Shown here in pieces: positions 6,598-9,387 of a DNA stretch of 9,387 bases. The stretch is from Halovenus sp. GTDB lineage: Archaea > Halobacteriota > Halobacteria > Halobacteriales > Haloarculaceae. The stretch spans positions 1 through 9,387 of the forward strand of contig JAQCNR010000397.1 of NCBI GenBank assembly GCA_028274925.1. Reading direction: 5' to 3'. Position 1 is the first letter of the stretch. Each line of letters opens with the position of its first letter. The translations under genes were made by a program, and so were the position numbers. The notes beneath the pieces were generated by a model that saw only the letters and a program-made list of their open reading frames with translations, was not told the origin of the DNA and did no database searches.

Positions 6598-6714
6598 CCT
6601 GTACGCCACTTAGCCGTACGGTAACCTCTTACCAACGTTCTTACTTAGTGCCTCACTGGCTTGTTCTGTGTATCCCCGGCATAACGCCGCGAACCGCACG
6701 ACAACACTACCACA

Positions 6715-8151
6715 ATGACAGAAAAAATAGAGACATCTGCGACGAGTTCGGACCGAAATGGACAATCAAAACCACTGACTCGCTCGGGCCGGCGCGCGTT
6801 CCTCGCTGCCGGTGCGACGACGGGGCTGGCGGCCACGGCTGGCTGTCTCGGCCTCATCGGTGACGACTCCGGTCCCGGCGAAGACGGGTTCGGTGAACCA
6901 GGCCAGATGACCGCCGACGACGGGACCATCACGATAAATTTCTGGCCGGCTTGGGGCGGCTACTACGAGCAGACTATCAACGATATGGTCACGGAGTTCG
7001 AGAGCAACAACGACAACATCACTATCAACGCAAACCTGCTGACAAACTACCGCGACTCGCGGACGACTGCGTTCACGAACATCGAGGGCGGTAATCCGGA
7101 GAAGATGCCGGATATTGCCCACTTCAACACCGCAGACTCGATTCTCGCACGCGATACCGGGTGGTTCCAGCCAATCGAGGAACTGATGAACGATGTCAGC
7201 CCCGACGACATGATCGACGCAGCAGCGGCAACGTCGACACTCGATGGGACGATGTGGGGTGCCCCATTCTACATCTCGAATATTGTGATGCACTACAATG
7301 CGGATATGCTCGCGGAGGCAGGGTACGACCCTGCAAATCCGCCACAGTCACTCGACGAAGTTCGTCAAGTCGGCGCGGCTGCTGTCGACCAAGCCGGTGC
7401 GGATTTTGGCGTAACGATTCCCAACGCCGCTTGGTTTCTCAGCTGCTGGATTGCCGAGCAGAACGAATTCTGGATGGATAACAAGAACGGCTACGAGGGT
7501 GAACCGACGACTGTCTTCTCGACGGAGTCATACACGCTCGATATCGTCAACTGGTGGTCGGATTTGGCGTCCGACGGGCTGTATTTCAACGCTGGTATCG
7601 AGAACTGGGCAGAGCCGGCAACCGTTTTCCGCGAACAGCGTGTCCCATTCAATTTCAACTCTAGTACCTCGATTGCCTACGTCAACAGCGACCAGTTCGA
7701 TGTCCGAACGGCCAAGTTCCCGACGCTAAGCGGAGATAGAATCGGCCATCACCGCGGCGGTGCCGAAATCTGGGCAGTCAACAAGGCCCGTTCCGACGAC
7801 GAGCGCGAGGCACTGCAGAAGTTCGTTGATTTCGCGCTCAGTCCCGAAGTGCAGGCGGCCTTCCACAAGGCAAGTGGCTACTATCCGGCACACGAGGGCT
7901 CGTGGGGCGTGCTTGAGTCCGAGGGCTGGTTCGAGGACAATCCTCGTCACCAAGTCGCCCGCGAACAACTCGAAAACTGGGACCGGAATCCAACGAATAT
8001 CGGCACCCAGACTGGCGAAAGCCCGGCCATCTCGGCCGAAGTAGCCAACCAGATGAACCAGGTCTTCGGTGGAAAGGACCCCCAGACAGCGATGGAGGCA
8101 GTCAAGGGAGAAGCCAAAGCCGCACTCGCTCGCTACCAGCGCCAGGCCTGA
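6715..8151 (+). CDS. ugpB: ABC transporter substrate-binding lipoprotein, UgpB-like (probable glycerol-3-phosphate)
   Basis: This extracytoplasmic binding protein (478 residues) captures solute for the permeases encoded downstream. The N-terminus carries a twin-arginine signal (Arg26-Arg27 in SGRRAFLAAG), a hydrophobic stretch and lipobox TAGC with Cys44, so it should be exported folded by Tat and anchored by lipid. The mature part is a family 1 solute-binding protein. It begins with TITINFWPAW (71-80), has NSSTSIAYVN (316-325) in the ligand region, and its C-terminal half follows Escherichia coli UgpB closely: GGAEIW (348-353), FHKASGYYPAHEG (383-395), a GWFEDNP segment at 404-410 equivalent to GFYEKNP, and a final Ala-rich helix. 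This supports glycerol-3-phosphate or a glycerophosphodiester as ligand, but a sugar remains possible. The ATG at 6715 has no Shine-Dalgarno site. The stop is 4 bases before the next gene, indicating an operon. The family is certain, the substrate probable. Confidence 0.9.
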   Translation: MTEKIETSATSSDRNGQSKPLTRSGRRAFLAAGATTGLAATAGCLGLIGDDSGPGEDGFGEPGQMTADDGTITINFWPAWGGYYEQTINDMVTEFESNNDNITINANLLTNYRDSRTTAFTNIEGGNPEKMPDIAHFNTADSILARDTGWFQPIEELMNDVSPDDMIDAAAATSTLDGTMWGAPFYISNIVMHYNADMLAEAGYDPANPPQSLDEVRQVGAAAVDQAGADFGVTIPNAAWFLSCWIAEQNEFWMDNKNGYEGEPTTVFSTESYTLDIVNWWSDLASDGLYFNAGIENWAEPATVFREQRVPFNFNSSTSIAYVNSDQFDVRTAKFPTLSGDRIGHHRGGAEIWAVNKARSDDEREALQKFVDFALSPEVQAAFHKASGYYPAHEGSWGVLESEGWFEDNPRHQVAREQLENWDRNPTNIGTQTGESPAISAEVANQMNQVFGGKDPQTAMEAVKGEAKAALARYQRQA

Positions 8152-8155
8152 GACG

Positions 8156-9025
8156 ATGTCGACACAGTACCAGAAGTCTTGGCAGGCAATCCTCCTGCTC
8201 GTACCGACGCTCGTGGCCTGCGGGTACTTCCTGTACCTGCCCGCAATTGAGACGTTTCGGCTGAGCATGTACGTCACACAACCGGGTGGCGTCGAGACGT
8301 TCGTCGGTCTCGATAACTTCCGCCTCCTGTTCAGCTCCGAGGGGTACCGGACGACTGCGTTCTGGTCGTTCGTCTTCGCCGGCGTAATTGTCGTCGGTGC
8401 GATGAGCACGTCACTGCTGCTCGGGTTTCTCATCTACCGGGTGTCGATTGGCTCGTCGGCGTATCTCATCGTCGGAATGCTCTCCTACGGCTTCTCCTTC
8501 GCCGTCGCCGCGGTGGCATTGCAGTTCATCCTCCAGCCGCAGTCCGGGTTGTTGCACGCCATGACTGGCTGGAGTTTCGACTGGCTCACCAGTGGACCGC
8601 TCGCTTTCATGGTTATTTGTCTGGCGACAATCTGGAAGATGATCGGGTTCAATCTCATATTCATCCTCGGTGCGTTCAGCGGCATCCCAGAGAGTATCGA
8701 CGACGCCGCGAAACTCGACGGTATCGGCGGCCTCCAGATGCTCGTCCGGGTGTACGTTCCGCTGATTGCGCCAACGCTCGCCTTCCTGGTCATCATGAAC
8801 ACAGTCTACTCGTTTTTCCTCCCGTACCCGATTATCGACATCATGACCAGCGGCTCACCGGAGACGACACATCTGCTGATTTACGAACTCTACGAGACGG
8901 GGATCGCTCAGCGAGACACCGGACTTGCCGCCGCGCAGTCAATTGTGCTGTTCGTAATTGTCGGCGCGCTGATGGTCGGCCAGCTGGTACTCTCCGAACA
9001 GAGCTCCTACGTGGGGGGTGCCTGA
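8156..9025 (+). CDS. ugpA: ABC transporter permease, UgpA-like
   Basis: This integral membrane subunit (289 residues) forms half of the translocation channel of the importer. About six membrane segments are visible, near residues 10-32, 70-93, 103-127, 148-172, 203-225 and 262-280. The cytoplasmic EAA-type loop that docks the ATPase is ESIDDAAKLDG at 179-189, followed by VPLIAP (201-206). The C-terminal part matches Escherichia coli UgpA: VYSFFLPYPIIDIMTSGSP (217-235), LIYELYETG (241-249) and AAQSIVL (259-265). The ATG at 8156 is chosen because it lies 4 bases after the ugpB stop and starts a normal short N-terminus. Longer in-frame extensions upstream would overlap the end of ugpB and give a basic, non-haloarchaeal sequence. 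No clear Shine-Dalgarno site is seen, so translation is probably coupled to ugpB. Assignment to the binding-protein-dependent permease family is secure, to UgpA likely. Confidence 0.9.
   Translation: MSTQYQKSWQAILLLVPTLVACGYFLYLPAIETFRLSMYVTQPGGVETFVGLDNFRLLFSSEGYRTTAFWSFVFAGVIVVGAMSTSLLLGFLIYRVSIGSSAYLIVGMLSYGFSFAVAAVALQFILQPQSGLLHAMTGWSFDWLTSGPLAFMVICLATIWKMIGFNLIFILGAFSGIPESIDDAAKLDGIGGLQMLVRVYVPLIAPTLAFLVIMNTVYSFFLPYPIIDIMTSGSPETTHLLIYELYETGIAQRDTGLAAAQSIVLFVIVGALMVGQLVLSEQSSYVGGA
9013..9020 (+). promoter_or_regulatory. Probable ribosome-binding site of the second permease gene
   Basis: GGGGGGTG inside the last codons of ugpA ends 6 bases before the ATG at 9027. Its GGTG end matches the core expected to pair with the 3' end of archaeal 16S rRNA (anti-Shine-Dalgarno CACC). 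It supports ATG 9027 as the start and coupled translation. Confidence 0.4.
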
Positions 9026-9026
9026 G

Positions 9027-9387
9027 ATGGCCGGCGCAACCAGCGACGAGGTTGACGTTGGCTCCGGCGAGGAGTTCGGTCGGGACTGGCGTGAACGCTA
9101 CCGGGTCGCCTTCGAGCAGTTCCGTGCCGAGTGGCACATCCACGTCTCGCTGCTCGCGCTGCTGGCGCTGATTGCCTTCCCGCTGGTGATGGTCATCATG
9201 ATGAGCACGCAGTCGCTCACACAGATTCAGACCAACGAAATCACACTCGGCGGGCAGGTCATCGAGAACTACAGCACGGCGCTGTTCGAGCGCAACTTCC
9301 TGACGTACATGACCACCTCGTTCGTCATGGCAACACTCATCGCCACGGGGAAAGTGTTGCTCGCGCTGCTGGCGGCGATGGCGCTGG
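9027..9387 (+). CDS. ugpE: ABC transporter permease, UgpE-like (partial, runs off right edge)
   Basis: The second membrane subunit of the importer; 120 complete codons are in the window and the frame stays open to the last base. The gene starts one base after the ugpA stop (TGA, G, ATG), typical of a tight operon. Residues 1 to about 39 form a charged, acidic N-terminal extension (SDEVDVGSGEEFGRDWRERY, 6-25), longer than in bacterial UgpE. The first membrane segment is about 41-59 (SLLALLALIAFPLVMVIMM). After an external loop, a second membrane region begins with TTSFVMATLIATGKVLLALL (95-114), close to the equivalent NSFVMAFSITLGKI region of Escherichia coli UgpE. The EAA loop and remaining segments lie outside the window. 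A UgpC/MalK-type ATPase gene would be expected next. The permease call is strong, the UgpE subfamily probable. Confidence 0.85.
   Translation, partial: MAGATSDEVDVGSGEEFGRDWRERYRVAFEQFRAEWHIHVSLLALLALIAFPLVMVIMMSTQSLTQIQTNEITLGGQVIENYSTALFERNFLTYMTTSFVMATLIATGKVLLALLAAMAL

Larger units (their letters stand above)
6204..6714. other. Large intergenic region upstream of the transporter operon; candidate control region
   Basis: This stretch of about 510 bases separates the divergent zinc-finger gene (minus) and ugpB-like gene (plus). I see no credible protein gene; the longest plus-strand frame (6328-6591) has a Ser/Arg-rich, non-acidic translation with no domain. The right part (6441-6633) is dense in short structures: TTTAAA at 6441-6446, a 14-base perfect palindrome at 6468-6481, a 12-base perfect palindrome at 6501-6512, a 9-base direct repeat at 6541-6561, a hairpin at 6585-6597 and GGTAA-CCTC-TTACC at 6620-6633. 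Eight GTAC tetramers fall between 6485 and 6619. A weak TATA-like TTACTTA near 6641-6647 could drive the operon with a leader of about 45 bases; another candidate is ATAAC near 6681. Confidence 0.5.

Noticed and set aside
1..9387. CRISPR array, insertion sequence, integrase or attachment site
   Set aside because: No regularly spaced repeats, transposase motifs, terminal inverted repeats or target duplications were seen.

Overview
This window comes from a halophilic archaeon (class Halobacteria). The genus cannot be fixed from the sequence alone, though a Haloarcula-like organism would fit. The evidence is the strongly acidic (Asp/Glu-rich) predicted proteins, the GC-rich third codon positions, two secreted lipoproteins with twin-arginine signals, a free-standing C2H2 micro-protein, few Shine-Dalgarno sites and AT-rich TATA-like promoter elements.

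Layout from left to right. (1) 18-2708 (+): a complete bacterial-type phosphoenolpyruvate carboxylase. (2) 2709-3077: about 370 bases without a convincing gene. (3) 3078-3944 (-): a Tat-exported lipoprotein with a LamG/concanavalin-A-like jelly-roll domain, converging on ppc. (4) 3945-4379: about 430 bases without a gene, ending in the promoter of the next gene. (5) 4380-5054 (+): a HAD phosphatase. (6) 5048-5851 (-): an endonuclease/exonuclease/phosphatase (EEP) family hydrolase whose 3' end overlaps that of the HAD gene by 7 bases. (7) 6009-6203 (-): a 64-residue C2H2 zinc-finger protein. (8) 6204-6714: about 510 bases of non-coding DNA, unusually rich in short palindromes and GTAC tetramers, lying in front of the transport operon. 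(9) 6715 to the right edge (+): a tightly packed ABC importer operon with a Tat lipoprotein substrate-binding protein and two permeases. The second permease runs off the window and a UgpC-like ATPase is expected beyond it.

The three transporter proteins resemble the bacterial glycerol-3-phosphate importer UgpB-UgpA-UgpE along much of their length, so uptake of glycerol-3-phosphate or a related glycerophospho-compound is the best reading. The nearby HAD and EEP hydrolases could release phosphate from organic phosphates, but a common pathway is only an inference. PEP carboxylase supplies oxaloacetate to the citric acid cycle.

I did not find a clearly undescribed system. No CRISPR array, intact mobile element or RNA gene is visible. 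The most unusual signal is non-coding: eight GTAC tetramers in 135 bases plus several perfect palindromes upstream of the transporter operon, which look like a candidate control region.
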